NCBI GenBank assembly: GCA_964503335.1
Contig: CAZCZZ010000013.1
Span: 1 to 64,000, forward strand
Reading direction: 5' to 3'
DNA length: 64,000 nt
DNA from: CAZCZZ01 sp964503335
Lineage (GTDB): Bacteria; Verrucomicrobiota; Kiritimatiellia; CAIVKH01
How positions within the stretch are numbered: the first letter of the stretch is position 1; every line of letters starts with the position of its first letter. The notes beneath the pieces were generated by a model that saw nothing but the letters and a program-made list of their open reading frames with translations, did no database searches and had not been told where the DNA came from. Below are positions 53,406 to 62,574 of the stretch, piece after piece. The position numbers and the translations under genes were made by a program.

Positions 53406-53890
53406 CGGATCCCCTCCCCGACGAAGTAAAGTGGCGCCTCGAAAAGGCGGAAGGGTTCATGGACCTCCAGATGGCGGAGCGTGCCCGCTCGGAACTCAAC
53501 CTCGTGCCCGAAGCGCACCAGCAGTCGCTGGCCTGGCGGCTGCTCCGGCTGCGACTGGCTTTTGACCAGCACGACTGGACTCTGGCCACGGAACTCGCCA
53601 AACGCATGAGGGAGGAGCAACCCGCCGTGGTCGATTACTGGATCCAGCTGGCCTACGCCACCCGTCGCTGTCTGGGTGTCGACGCCGCAAAGGTGATCCT
53701 CGAGGAAGCCGCCATGCGTTTCCCCGAAATCGCCCTCATTCCGTTTAATCTGGCCTGCTACGAATGCCGGCTCGGACAGAATGACGCCGCGCTCCGGCAC
53801 CTGACTAGGGCCTTCGAAATGGAGCCGTCCTACCGGGAAATGGCACTCGAGGACGAAGACCTCAAACCGCTCTGGTCCACACTGGGCTAG
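53402..53890 (+). CDS. TPR protein
   Basis: 162 aa, cytoplasmic, with four to five TPR-like helical pairs (EKAEGFMDLQMAERARSELN, LLRLRLAFDQHDWTLATELA, NLACYECRLGQNDAALRHLT). It is coupled to the metallo-hydrolase gene. Its last four bases overlap the end of the convergent coiled-coil gene. Confidence 0.82.
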   Translation: MTDPLPDEVKWRLEKAEGFMDLQMAERARSELNLVPEAHQQSLAWRLLRLRLAFDQHDWTLATELAKRMREEQPAVVDYWIQLAYATRRCLGVDAAKVILEEAAMRFPEIALIPFNLACYECRLGQNDAALRHLTRAFEMEPSYREMALEDEDLKPLWSTLG

Positions 53891-54681
53891 AAGTAACCGG
53901 AGCCGGACACCGTCGGCGGATAGCGCAGCTTGAATACGCCGACGCGATCCATCTCCGAGTAGGCGCCCCATTGCACCGTCGCGCTGATTCCGTTCTGGAT
54001 GCACACCTTTGGCTTGGGCTTCACTTCGGGACACACAGGCTGTGGCTGCCAGACAACGGGGTAATATGGATAGCCATACTCATAACGATTGCGCCGACTC
54101 GCTTCACGCTCGGCCTCTGCAGCACGGACTTCTGCCGCTGCGACGCGTGCCGTCAGTTCAGCCATCTCGCGTTCCCGGTTTTGCTCCTCACGCGTCACAG
54201 CCAGTTCCGCTTCGAGCTCCTTCAAGTCCCGCGTGAGCAATGCGCTGACGTCCACTTCCGGATACACGCGGCGAAACCATTTCCAATAGGCCACGCGCTC
54301 GCGCGCGGGTGACGCGAGGAATTCACCGTCGGACTGTTTTGCCTCAAGCAAGGCCCGACCCGTCTTGATCCGCCGCTGGCGATCTAGCGCCGCATTCTGC
54401 CGGGCCACTTCTTCCGCCTGTTCACGCTGGAGACGCTGCTTCTCGGCGGCCTCCGCGGAAATGAGCGTCGCCTTGGTCACGATCCCGTCTTCGAGTTCGA
54501 TGCGGCCGCGCTCGTAGAGCAGGAATTCGCGCCCATGCATGTTGAGCACGCCCGAGGGTTCGCCCAGCGCGGCGATGACGCTGTCACGCGTGGCACCCGC
54601 AGCGACCACGTCGTCGCCCGATACGGCGGCCACTGTCGCCAGCGACAGGATGGCCGAACAGCTCATGATCCAGCGTGTCAT
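53887..54681 (-). CDS. Periplasmic coiled-coil protein
   Basis: 264 aa from the ATG at 54681, which follows AAGGAG. Signal peptide (MSCSAILSLATVAAVSG), then a small SmpA/BamE-like segment (GATRDSVIAALGEPSGVLNM, RGRIELEDGIVTKATLI), a long charged coiled coil (about 80-195), and a Tyr/Pro-rich C-terminus (YEYGYPYYPVVWQPQPV). The GEPSG pattern is seen in proteins of outer-membrane assembly, but the assignment is tentative. Confidence 0.75.
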   Translation of the reverse strand: MTRWIMSCSAILSLATVAAVSGDDVVAAGATRDSVIAALGEPSGVLNMHGREFLLYERGRIELEDGIVTKATLISAEAAEKQRLQREQAEEVARQNAALDRQRRIKTGRALLEAKQSDGEFLASPARERVAYWKWFRRVYPEVDVSALLTRDLKELEAELAVTREEQNREREMAELTARVAAAEVRAAEAEREASRRNRYEYGYPYYPVVWQPQPVCPEVKPKPKVCIQNGISATVQWGAYSEMDRVGVFKLRYPPTVSGSGYF

Positions 54682-54754
54682 GTTCTTCTCCTTAAGGGTA
54701 GGATACCCGGAGCTGGACACATGTTCAAATGAGGCACCGCCCGGGATAAACCCT

Positions 54755-55252
54755 ATGCTGATCGGCATCCTATCGGACACGCACGGCGACACGCACAGGA
54801 CGGCTCATGCGCTGGCCATCTTTCGATCGCTCGGAGCTGGCGCAATCCTCCATTGCGGCGACATCGGGTCAACCGGCGTTCTTGCGGAACTCGCTACATC
54901 CGAGGTGCCTGTACACGCCGTGCTCGGCAACGTGGACCTTTACGATCCGGATATCGAAGCCTTTCCCGCCACGACCCGGGTCGTCATGCACGGTCGTTTT
55001 GCCGACCTCGTCATCGATGGGCACCGCATCGCCATCGCCCATGGCGATGACGCGTTGATCTTGAGACGTGCGATCATCTCGGGCGATTTTGAGTATGTGT
55101 TCACCGGCCATACACACGAGGCGCGTGACGACCGCGTAGGCCCGACCCGCGTCATTAATCCCGGTGCCGTGCATCGCGCCAACCCACCCGGTGTCGCCAC
55201 GCTGGACCTCGCATCCGGCACGCTCCACTTCCATCGCATCCCGCGCGATTGA
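54755..55252 (+). CDS. YfcE/MJ0936-type metallophosphoesterase
   Basis: 165 aa. SDTHGD, HCGDIGS, LGNVDLY, AHGD and GHTHEARDD provide the full two-metal site of the small phosphodiesterase family (YfcE-like). Natural substrates in the family are unclear. It is divergent from the coiled-coil gene with a 73-base space. Confidence 0.9.
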   Translation: MLIGILSDTHGDTHRTAHALAIFRSLGAGAILHCGDIGSTGVLAELATSEVPVHAVLGNVDLYDPDIEAFPATTRVVMHGRFADLVIDGHRIAIAHGDDALILRRAIISGDFEYVFTGHTHEARDDRVGPTRVINPGAVHRANPPGVATLDLASGTLHFHRIPRD

Positions 55253-55265
55253 TCACGCCGCCCTT

Positions 55266-55312
55266 TTCCAATCCTTGGAACTCGCGCGTCAGCGGTTTTC
55301 CAACCCTTGGAA
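55266..55312. repeat. Second pair of TTCCAA-N3-TTGGAA palindromes
   Basis: TTCCAATCCTTGGAA (55266-55280) and TTCCAACCCTTGGAA (55298-55312) have centres 32 bases apart, the same as the pair at 4723-4769, although the 17 bases between them differ. Confidence 0.85.
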
Positions 55313-55369
55313 CCTTCTGCGTGTCATTCAGGATTCGATGTGATGTACTCGTATCGGGGGGGGGTATGC

Positions 55370-55792
55370 ATGAGCGGCGACTTCTATGAGCAGGGCCTGC
55401 GCTTCAGTTGCACGAAGTGCGGAAAGTGCTGCACCGGCTCGCCCGGCCGGGTTCGCGTTTCGCGCGAGGAGCGACAACAACTCGCAGCGCTGCGGGGCGT
55501 TACCGAGGAGGACTTCACGCTCTCGTTTACCCGGCAGGACGGCAGGAACATCCTTCTGACAGAGAAGGAGAACGGCGACTGCATCTTCTACGACAACGGC
55601 TGCACCGTCTATCACGCGCGGCCCCTGCAGTGTCGGCTCTTTCCCTTCTGGTTCCGCAACCTGCGCAACGAAAAAGCCTGGCTCGAAGCCGCGAAGGATT
55701 GTCCCGGAATCGGCCAGGGCCGCTTGTACACGAAGGAAGAAATCTTCGACCTAGTCGGACAGGATATCGACAACCGCGGCCGCAACGACTGA
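55370..55792 (+). CDS. YkgJ-family cysteine-cluster protein
   Basis: 140 aa from the ATG at 55370, preceded by a run of eight G. CTKCGKCCTG, then CIFYDNGCTVYHARPLQCRLFPFW gives the conserved cysteines expected to bind a metal (zinc or iron). Function in the family is unresolved. The 3' end overlaps the convergent GT9 gene by 42 bases. Confidence 0.85.
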   Translation: MSGDFYEQGLRFSCTKCGKCCTGSPGRVRVSREERQQLAALRGVTEEDFTLSFTRQDGRNILLTEKENGDCIFYDNGCTVYHARPLQCRLFPFWFRNLRNEKAWLEAAKDCPGIGQGRLYTKEEIFDLVGQDIDNRGRND

Positions 55793-56677
55793 CGCCTCAA
55801 GCTGCGCGAGATCGCCTTCTGGCGCCTCCAGGATACGCACACGGCGGCCTCGCGGCCCCCACTCTGTCTTTCGCGTGGGTCCGAAGATGCCAAGCGTCGG
55901 TACTCCCATAGCCGCGGCCAGATGCGTCACACCGGAGTCGTTTCCCACAAACGCTCGCGCGCAACTCAGGACCGCGGCCAACTCCTGCAACGATGACGTG
56001 GGTGCGATGCGGAAACCCGCCGCCGATACCAGCGGAACAACGCCGTCGTCCGCTTCGCCTGCCGTGAATAGGGCTTCTTCGAGACCGAGGCCGTGCGCGA
56101 CTTCGATAAAGCCGTCGACCCGCCAGTTCTTTCGCTCGCTCCCGCTACCCGGGTGGAGCACCACAGGCCGCTCCGCGACGCCTGCAGCACGTATCAACTC
56201 CACGCCCTTCCTTCGCCAATCCTCCGGCACGTCGAGAACCGGTTCTGCGCCCCGTGCATAAATCGCGAGCGCTTCGAGAGGTCTCACCAGGTGGTCCACC
56301 GCATGCGAGCCTTCCACTTTCGGTGATCCGTACAGAACCTGTCGAGCGCCTGCAAGCTGCAGGTTCGTGCGCACCAACTCGTCCGGATCATGCAGGTAAA
56401 GCAGAACGAAATCGAAGGACCGGATATATCGCACCTGCTCCTCCGGGAAGGCCGGATTCTGACCGTAGAAGCGGGCGACCTGCGCCTGGTCGAGCGACGT
56501 CACCTTGTCGACGACGCCACCGCAAAGTGCCAGCGGGGCGATGCGGAGGTACGCGACGAGCTCGATGTAGGCGTCGGGCCAACGCTCGCGCAAGGCGCGC
56601 AACGCTGGAAGGGTTACGATGAAATCGCCGATGGCGCCGCCGCGAAGGACAAGTATTCTGGGCGGTCGCGTTTTCAA
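55751..56677 (-). CDS. Family 9 glycosyltransferase (heptosyltransferase-like)
   Basis: 308 aa from a TTG at 56677 that overlaps the preceding stop (TTGA). RILVLRGGAIGDFIVTLPAL is the typical N-terminus. VVLHPGSGSERKNWRVDGFIE (nucleotide-sugar site), FVGNDSGVTHLAAAMGVPTLGIFGPT and EWGP complete the GT-B fold of the GT9 family. Members add heptose or related sugars to lipopolysaccharide core. It ends the minus-strand operon from 64000. Confidence 0.9.
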   Translation of the reverse strand: MKTRPPRILVLRGGAIGDFIVTLPALRALRERWPDAYIELVAYLRIAPLALCGGVVDKVTSLDQAQVARFYGQNPAFPEEQVRYIRSFDFVLLYLHDPDELVRTNLQLAGARQVLYGSPKVEGSHAVDHLVRPLEALAIYARGAEPVLDVPEDWRRKGVELIRAAGVAERPVVLHPGSGSERKNWRVDGFIEVAHGLGLEEALFTAGEADDGVVPLVSAAGFRIAPTSSLQELAAVLSCARAFVGNDSGVTHLAAAMGVPTLGIFGPTRKTEWGPRGRRVRILEAPEGDLAQLEASVVAAAVVDILSD

Positions 56678-57216
56678 TACACAACGGCAGCGAGTGCACC
56701 CAGTCCGGATGCGAGCAGGAGGATGGCAATACCGACCGCGCGAGCAGCAGCGTCTGTGCGGACCCGGCCCGGACCCCAGTCGCGGAAGCGGTACGGCGAG
56801 AGGATGAGTACGATGCCTTTGATGATCATGACGTAAATCAGCGTTGTGAAGATCAGCCGGAGACCTGAATCGTTCCACCGCGCGGCATCCAGCGCAGGAC
56901 CGGCCGCGAGCAGGAGCAGGCCACCGAGCGCGCGGGGCGCGAGCAGTTCCTCCATGTAGCGGGTCAGCAGGAAGAAGCTCACGGGCGCGGCGATGTAAAT
57001 GATGGGCTGAAGGTGAGCGAAACGTCCCTTCGTCATATCGAGCAGCAGCCAGGCCACCCAGATCAGGTCCACGGCCGTCAGCAGCACGGCCGACGGAGTG
57101 TGCCGGGGAAACGCCGCCATGGCGCCGCGCCAGGCCGACGGAGCGGCAAGGGCCAACAGACCGAACACGATGAGAAAGGAACTCAAGAACCAGGTGGCGT
57201 ACGCAAGGGATGACAT
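56674..57216 (-). CDS. Membrane protein of unknown function
   Basis: 180 aa from the ATG at 57216, one base after the prmA stop. About six hydrophobic segments (WFLSSFLIVFGLLALAAP, PSAVLLTAVDLIWVAWLLL, LQPIIYIAAPVSFFLLT and others). A single-module integral membrane protein, no family recognised. Ribosome site GGAAAGAAG lies in the end of prmA, so it is coupled to it, and its own stop overlaps the glycosyltransferase start. Confidence 0.75.
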   Translation of the reverse strand: MSSLAYATWFLSSFLIVFGLLALAAPSAWRGAMAAFPRHTPSAVLLTAVDLIWVAWLLLDMTKGRFAHLQPIIYIAAPVSFFLLTRYMEELLAPRALGGLLLLAAGPALDAARWNDSGLRLIFTTLIYVMIIKGIVLILSPYRFRDWGPGRVRTDAAARAVGIAILLLASGLGALAAVVY

Positions 57217-57217
57217 A

Positions 57218-58090
57218 TTACTTCTTTCCAAACGCTAGCATGATGCCCGCCCATTCACCATCGCCATCACGAACAACCTCCCGGCCGCCGTGGGCCATAT
57301 ACACATCCGCCACGGCATCCACCTCATGCTCGCGGATGCCGCTCAAGACCAGATGACGTTTCGTGGCACGCACGAGCTTCGGCGCCACATCGATCAGGAC
57401 CTGCGAGACGATGTTGGCGCAGACCAGGTCAAACCGTCGCTTGAAACCGCGGTCGTTGATATCGACGACATCCAGGCCGACCTGCTTCGTGACGCGATTG
57501 AGGCGAATATTCCGCACGGCCTGCGTCAGCGCCATCTCGTCGTTGTCCACGCCGAGCGCATCCGGGCATCCGAGCTTGGCCGCGGCGATCGCGAGGATTC
57601 CGCTTCCCGTGCCCACATCGAGCATGGTCATCGGCGGCGCCTTCGTGCTCAAGCGGTCAATCATCTCCAGGCAGAACCGCGTCGTGAAATGATCACCCGT
57701 GCCGAAGCTGGGACCCGGGTCCACAAGGATGGTCTTTCGCTTGCCTTTCGGTCCAGCAGGTTTCTGCCACACGGGACAGATATGCAAGCGATTTCCGATG
57801 TCATGCGGATGGAAGTGGAGTCGCCAGAACGAGAGCCAGTCACGCGGCTCGCAGCGCCTGATCTGAACGGCAAAGACCCCTTCACGCTGCGCCAGGGCAG
57901 TCGCGGAAGCCTGGGCCTCCCGCTTGTCCGAAAAGTAGATCTCCAGCCACGAGCGCTCCGACCCGGGCCGCGCAAGCTGGACCGGCATAAGGTCCCATTC
58001 GTCCACCAGCCACTGGGCAAGCTCCTCCGCGCGCTGTGCGGGAACTTCCAGCGTCACGACGTATTGCGTCTGTGTTGCGGCATTGCTCAT
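57218..58090 (-). CDS. prmA: Ribosomal protein L11 methyltransferase
   Basis: 290 aa. DPGPSFGTGDHFTT, the SAM-binding LDVGTGSGILAIAAAKLG and CANIVSQVL are PrmA signatures, and the N-terminal substrate domain (EVPAQRAEELAQWLVDEW) is intact. It trimethylates residues of L11. It lies ten bases after the AsmA-like gene in the same operon. Confidence 0.93.
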   Translation of the reverse strand: MSNAATQTQYVVTLEVPAQRAEELAQWLVDEWDLMPVQLARPGSERSWLEIYFSDKREAQASATALAQREGVFAVQIRRCEPRDWLSFWRLHFHPHDIGNRLHICPVWQKPAGPKGKRKTILVDPGPSFGTGDHFTTRFCLEMIDRLSTKAPPMTMLDVGTGSGILAIAAAKLGCPDALGVDNDEMALTQAVRNIRLNRVTKQVGLDVVDINDRGFKRRFDLVCANIVSQVLIDVAPKLVRATKRHLVLSGIREHEVDAVADVYMAHGGREVVRDGDGEWAGIMLAFGKK

Positions 58091-58100
58091 GTGCGGCTCA

Positions 58101-60736
58101 TCAATCGAAAATCAGGAACATTTCCTTCGGCAGGTTGCTCGGACGCCACTTGGGCTCCGACAAGGTACCACCGAGGTGAAACTCGAACAACTTGGTCACC
58201 GGCATCGTAATAAAGCGCACGACATCCGCCACTCCTCCTTTTCGCAGCGGCTTGACCTCGACATTGAAGTCCAGTTTCTGGTCGAACGTGTACGTACCCC
58301 GCGCCATGACGCTCAAGGTGCTGCCCTCTAGCATGAGGGCATCGGTCTCCACCTTGCCTTCTGCGATCGTAAACGGTCCCTCGAGGTCGTTCTGCGCAGC
58401 GAAGCCGAGTCCCGGGAAGATGGCTGACAGGTAGCGCGACAGGCCGCCGAAAATGCGAATCTTGTAGAGATCACCGTCCTCGATCCTCAGCTTCCCGCTT
58501 CCCTTGAAACTCTTCGCTTCACCCTTGGCGAGAAGGCCCGTGAGTTCGATGCGGCCGGACAACGTTCCGCCCTTTTCGGGAACCTCCGCCTGCGGCCGCA
58601 CGGCAAGGATCACCCGGCGCATGTCGGCGTCTTCAAGTTTCGCCTTCACCTCGAGCTGGTAGTGTTTCGTTCGCTCGTCGGGCGACACCACCACGCTCGC
58701 CGTCGCCCTACCCCCATACGCTTCGATGATCGCATTTGTCGTGCGGTAGGTGTGGCCGTCCACATGCAGGCGAACACGTGCGACATCGGTGGTGTAACGC
58801 AAAAGCGCAACGTTCGTGGCGTCGATATCCACGTAGAGATCGGTCTTCGCCCCGCCCTTCAGGTCCACCTCGCCCCGCGCAGCCATGAGTGCAGGGCCAT
58901 CGAAGGTAGCCCAGGTCAGTCCCTTGCGGAGTCCGGGCCCGACAAGATCCACCACGGCATTCGCGTCCGCCGTGCTGCGCAGGTCCACGATGGTCTTGTA
59001 CTGCTTCCAGTCAAACGCGAGGCTGCCTTCAATCGTGCCTTCGTCACGCTGGACCCGCCAGGGGTCGAGCACGAGCCTATTCTTGCCGCTGGAGATCGTC
59101 GTCGCGATGGACCGGACGAAGACGCCGCGATACGTATAGTTCGTGGCATANNNNNNNNNNNNNNNNNNNNNNNNNNNNNNNNNNNNNNNNNNNNNNNNNN
59201 NNNNNNNNNNNNNNNNNNNNNNNNNNNNNNNNNNNNNNNNNNNNNNNNNNTCGTCGTCGCGATGGACCGGACGAAGACGCCGCGATACGTATAGTTCGTG
59301 GCATAGAGGTCGCCGTTCAGCTCAAACAGTCCCGGCTCATGGGAGAATCGGCCCTCGAAGACCGGCAAGTCGTCCTCAAACCGGAAATGGCCCACGAGTT
59401 CGACGACATTGGTTGGGAGCAAGCTCATCGCATCGCGAGGGTCCATGCGGACCTTGAGATCTCCCTCCAAGCGCCTGTTTGCCCAGAGGTAGCGGACGCT
59501 GGCCGAACTGGATCCAAACCGGCGCGGACTTCCGGCCTCGAGCAGGAGGTCCGGCAGAACCAGTCCGTTGGCATCGGTCTGGAAGCTCCCCCTCAAATGC
59601 TCCACCCACAACTCACGAACGAAGATCTGGCCGATGTCCACGGAGCCGCGCAAGCTCTGCTCCAGCACACCAATCGGGGCCGGACCCGCCGACATCTGGA
59701 ACTTGCACTGGCCCATGACTTGCACTTGCGCCGCCGTGACCACATTCATCACGCGCGCCGGCATCAAGCGGCCGAGTTGCGCGGCGGGCATATCCGAGGA
59801 TAGGTCGAACTGTGCCAGGCCGGAATTGACGTCAAGCCAGCCCGTGCCCTGCACGACCCCGCGCCGCGCACTAAGGGACACTTCGCTGAAATCAATCCGT
59901 GCGTTCTCAATTCGGGTCTTGATGCTCCACGACTCCACGACGCCACCGCGGACGAAGGTGCGTCCCCCGGCCGCATTGACCACGGCCCGGCTCGGATGGT
60001 TGGTCCGCGGGTCGATGTGAAACGTGACATCTGCAACCGGAGGCGTGCTGTAGCGGGGGCCCTGCAATTCCTGGATCAGGCGCCCCACCCACGGCGGCAG
60101 GCGTCGCGACGCCTCGAGCATCTGCATCAACTCAACACCGTCGGACTGATCGCGCGCCTCGTCATCCACCACGAAGATCCCCGACCCCTTCCACGGGATG
60201 CCAAGGACCAGGGCGGACGCATCCATGACACGCAAGCGGTCCTTCTCCACAGCGATCATCGCCATCGCATTGCTCGCTTGGAGATACGCTCCTCCCATCG
60301 CATGGCCGACAGGCCACTGGAGGCTGCCCCCGACGACATTCACGGCACTGACATTAAAACGCCGCTTAAGAAGGTCGCGTGGATTGAAACGAAGGATGAT
60401 CTCGTTCGCACGGCAGAGGCTGCTTTCCTTGTCCTGCTCTTCGCGGAAGCGCACATCCTCAAAGACAATCCCCTCGAAAGGATCAACGCGCATGGTCTCG
60501 CTCTCCAACCGGAAACCGGGCGGATGCGCTTTCGGCAGGCGGTTCAACACCCACTCCGATGGAATGCCGACGACCCAGAGATAGAGGAAGAGGCAGCTGA
60601 GGATCAGCAGGACCGTCCAAAGCTGGTGCAGGGCATCGTGGAGACGGCCGAGGCAGAAGATGCGCCGCAAGAGGCTGCGGCGCTGGCACGCGGCCTCACT
60701 GGGCTTCTGCTGGCTTGCTGGGCTGTCCGGTTCCAA
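58101..60736 (-). CDS. AsmA-like envelope protein interrupted by a spurious gap
   Basis: The gene is read as 59251-60736 then 58101-59150. Removing the 100-N gap and one copy of the duplicated 55 bases restores one frame of about 826 codons. The TTG at 60736 is uncertain; a TTG at 60670 is possible. One N-terminal transmembrane helix (WTVLLILSCLFLYLWVVG) precedes a long beta-rich, groove-like region of the AsmA/DUF3971 type (RLESETMRVDPFEGIVFEDV at the start; LEGSTLSVMARGTYTF and FEFHLGGTLSEPKW at the end). Such proteins are thought to bridge inner and outer membranes for lipid movement (family knowledge). Its start overlaps the DUF4340 gene by 41 bases. Confidence 0.8.
59096..59305. other. 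Assembly gap (59151-59250) with identical 55-base edges
   Basis: The 55 bases at 59096-59150 are repeated exactly at 59251-59305. The contigs therefore overlap and the 100 N should be removed. An overlap of exactly 55 is what a k=55 assembly graph leaves at contig ends. Confidence 0.9.
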
Positions 60737-62570
60737 GTTCTGTACTGTCCTGTGTTTCCGGAAGTTTATACAGAGGTCGCAAGACGTTGTCGCGGATCGA
60801 CTTTTCGACCGTGAAGATCGCGTCCTGTCCTCGAATCATGCCGTACACGGAGTCCGGCCCTGCGTCCGATCCCATCAGCAGGGTCTTGCTTATGCCGGAT
60901 TCCCCGGTCAGTCCGATGGTCACCTGGGCTACCGGTGACGCAAGGCCGCGGAGCTCGAGGTCCGCGATGCTCTCGCTCAGGTAGCCTGCTGCGCGCACGC
61001 TGCGCAGGGCTTGCAGCACGTTACCGATGGCGGCCGCGTCCGTGACAATCTGGCCCGGCGCGATGGCGCGGAAATCGTTTGTGCCCTCGCGCCTGACATT
61101 CCACGTGCCGGCGGACGTCTGGATGGAAAGGCTGCGTACCGTCGCCGGATCCACGGAAAGAACCTCGCGGTCACGATAGACAAGCGGGTCCACCGACGCG
61201 GCCTGGAGCACGGCTCCGTTCACGGCGAGGGCGGTCTTTTCCCCTTCGCGCAGCACACGCACCAAGCCGAACTCATCCGGTCCGTCCAGGACGTGGACGA
61301 CCACGCGCTGCGCCACTTCGCGCGCGGTGGCGGAGGCGTCGGTCCCCGAGGAATCCGTTGCAGCGGGCAGCGTCGCGGAAAGCGTGACGGAGCGATCCGA
61401 ATCAATGGCATTCGTGACTGGTGCATTGTCAATGAAGCGTTCGACGCGTGCTCCCGTCCACTCGCTCAGGAGAAGTTGAACACGGCTCAGGTCAGCCTTG
61501 TATTGCCTTGGCTCCATGACGTTCCAGGAGCCGTCTTCGTTCCGCTGCAGGACAAGCTGCTTTTCGTCATCGCGGATCGCGATGTGCTGGATCTCGCTCG
61601 CCATCAGCGTGACGAGGCGGCGGTCGCGCAGGTCCTCGAGTCGAATGCGCAGCGATTCGAGCACGCTATCGGCCACGGCATATACGGCATCCACCCCGAG
61701 CACGGCGGCATACAGCAGATTCGTTGAGGACTCAACGCGCTTGCCCAGCAGGAGGGTCTGCTCGCCAGGCCCCTTCCCCGAGATAATCGTGAGCTGTGCC
61801 ACGGGCTCGTCGAGTCCATACAACGCCGCGCCTGCGGACGTCTCCGCGATGAACTCGGCCACGCTCAGGCCGAAGAGCGCATCGAGGAAACCCTGCACGG
61901 CGCTACCTGCGGCGCGGGCCTCGACGGGTTTCTGGATTCGCCAGTCCAGTTCCTTGCCGCGGATGAGCTGCAGAAATCCGTCCGAGCGGCGTACATCCAG
62001 TCGGACCACGTCGCCCGGCAGGCCGGCGAACAGGCGACGGTCACGAAGATCCACGGATGTCGAGGGTAGCGAGGCAAGAAGGTTTGTGCCGGTGACAACG
62101 ATCTCCGTGCGACCTTCCTCCATCACATACAAGTGTCCGCCCAGGGGCGCATCCCGTCCGACCAGGACGGTTTGCTGCCGCTTCTCGTCGCCATACGTAA
62201 TCCTGGCGCGGGGCTGGTCCAGCCCGTACGCGGCGAGGTCGAGGTCGAGCTCCTCGCGCTCGCTCTCGGTTATCACGTCGCTGCGCGACAGGCTATGGAA
62301 CGATTCGAGCAGGCGATCCACGGCGCCGGCATCCGCGCGAGCCATCACGGGACTTGTCATCAGCCACTCGCCCTGCCGGCGCTCGCAGACCACGTTGATG
62401 CTGGTTGAGGCAATGCGCAGGACCGTGACAGACCCGGGGTCGATCCGGAACGCCCGCCGCGCCTGGTCCTTCTTCTCCGCCGTGGACTCGCTCTTGCGCT
62501 CGACGAACCAGATAAAGCCGCCGAGGCCGAGCACCACCGCCAGGAGAACTATCGTGGAACGTCCGCCCAT
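60696..62570 (-). CDS. DUF4340 protein
   Basis: 624 aa. One N-terminal membrane helix (TIVLLAVVLGLGGFIWFV), then repeated DUF4340 units of the LxLAAYGLDQPRARITYGD and LYGLDEPVAQLTIISGKG kind, with LVGRDAPLGGHLYV and LLGKRVESSTNLLYA. DUF4340 proteins usually sit beside GldG/GldF-type ABC transporter genes, as here, where the GldG-like gene ends four bases before this start. It acts on the outer face of the inner membrane. Function is inferred from neighbours. Confidence 0.85.
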   Translation of the reverse strand: MGGRSTIVLLAVVLGLGGFIWFVERKSESTAEKKDQARRAFRIDPGSVTVLRIASTSINVVCERRQGEWLMTSPVMARADAGAVDRLLESFHSLSRSDVITESEREELDLDLAAYGLDQPRARITYGDEKRQQTVLVGRDAPLGGHLYVMEEGRTEIVVTGTNLLASLPSTSVDLRDRRLFAGLPGDVVRLDVRRSDGFLQLIRGKELDWRIQKPVEARAAGSAVQGFLDALFGLSVAEFIAETSAGAALYGLDEPVAQLTIISGKGPGEQTLLLGKRVESSTNLLYAAVLGVDAVYAVADSVLESLRIRLEDLRDRRLVTLMASEIQHIAIRDDEKQLVLQRNEDGSWNVMEPRQYKADLSRVQLLLSEWTGARVERFIDNAPVTNAIDSDRSVTLSATLPAATDSSGTDASATAREVAQRVVVHVLDGPDEFGLVRVLREGEKTALAVNGAVLQAASVDPLVYRDREVLSVDPATVRSLSIQTSAGTWNVRREGTNDFRAIAPGQIVTDAAAIGNVLQALRSVRAAGYLSESIADLELRGLASPVAQVTIGLTGESGISKTLLMGSDAGPDSVYGMIRGQDAIFTVEKSIRDNVLRPLYKLPETQDSTELGTGQPSKPAEAQ

Positions 62571-62574
62571 GGAA

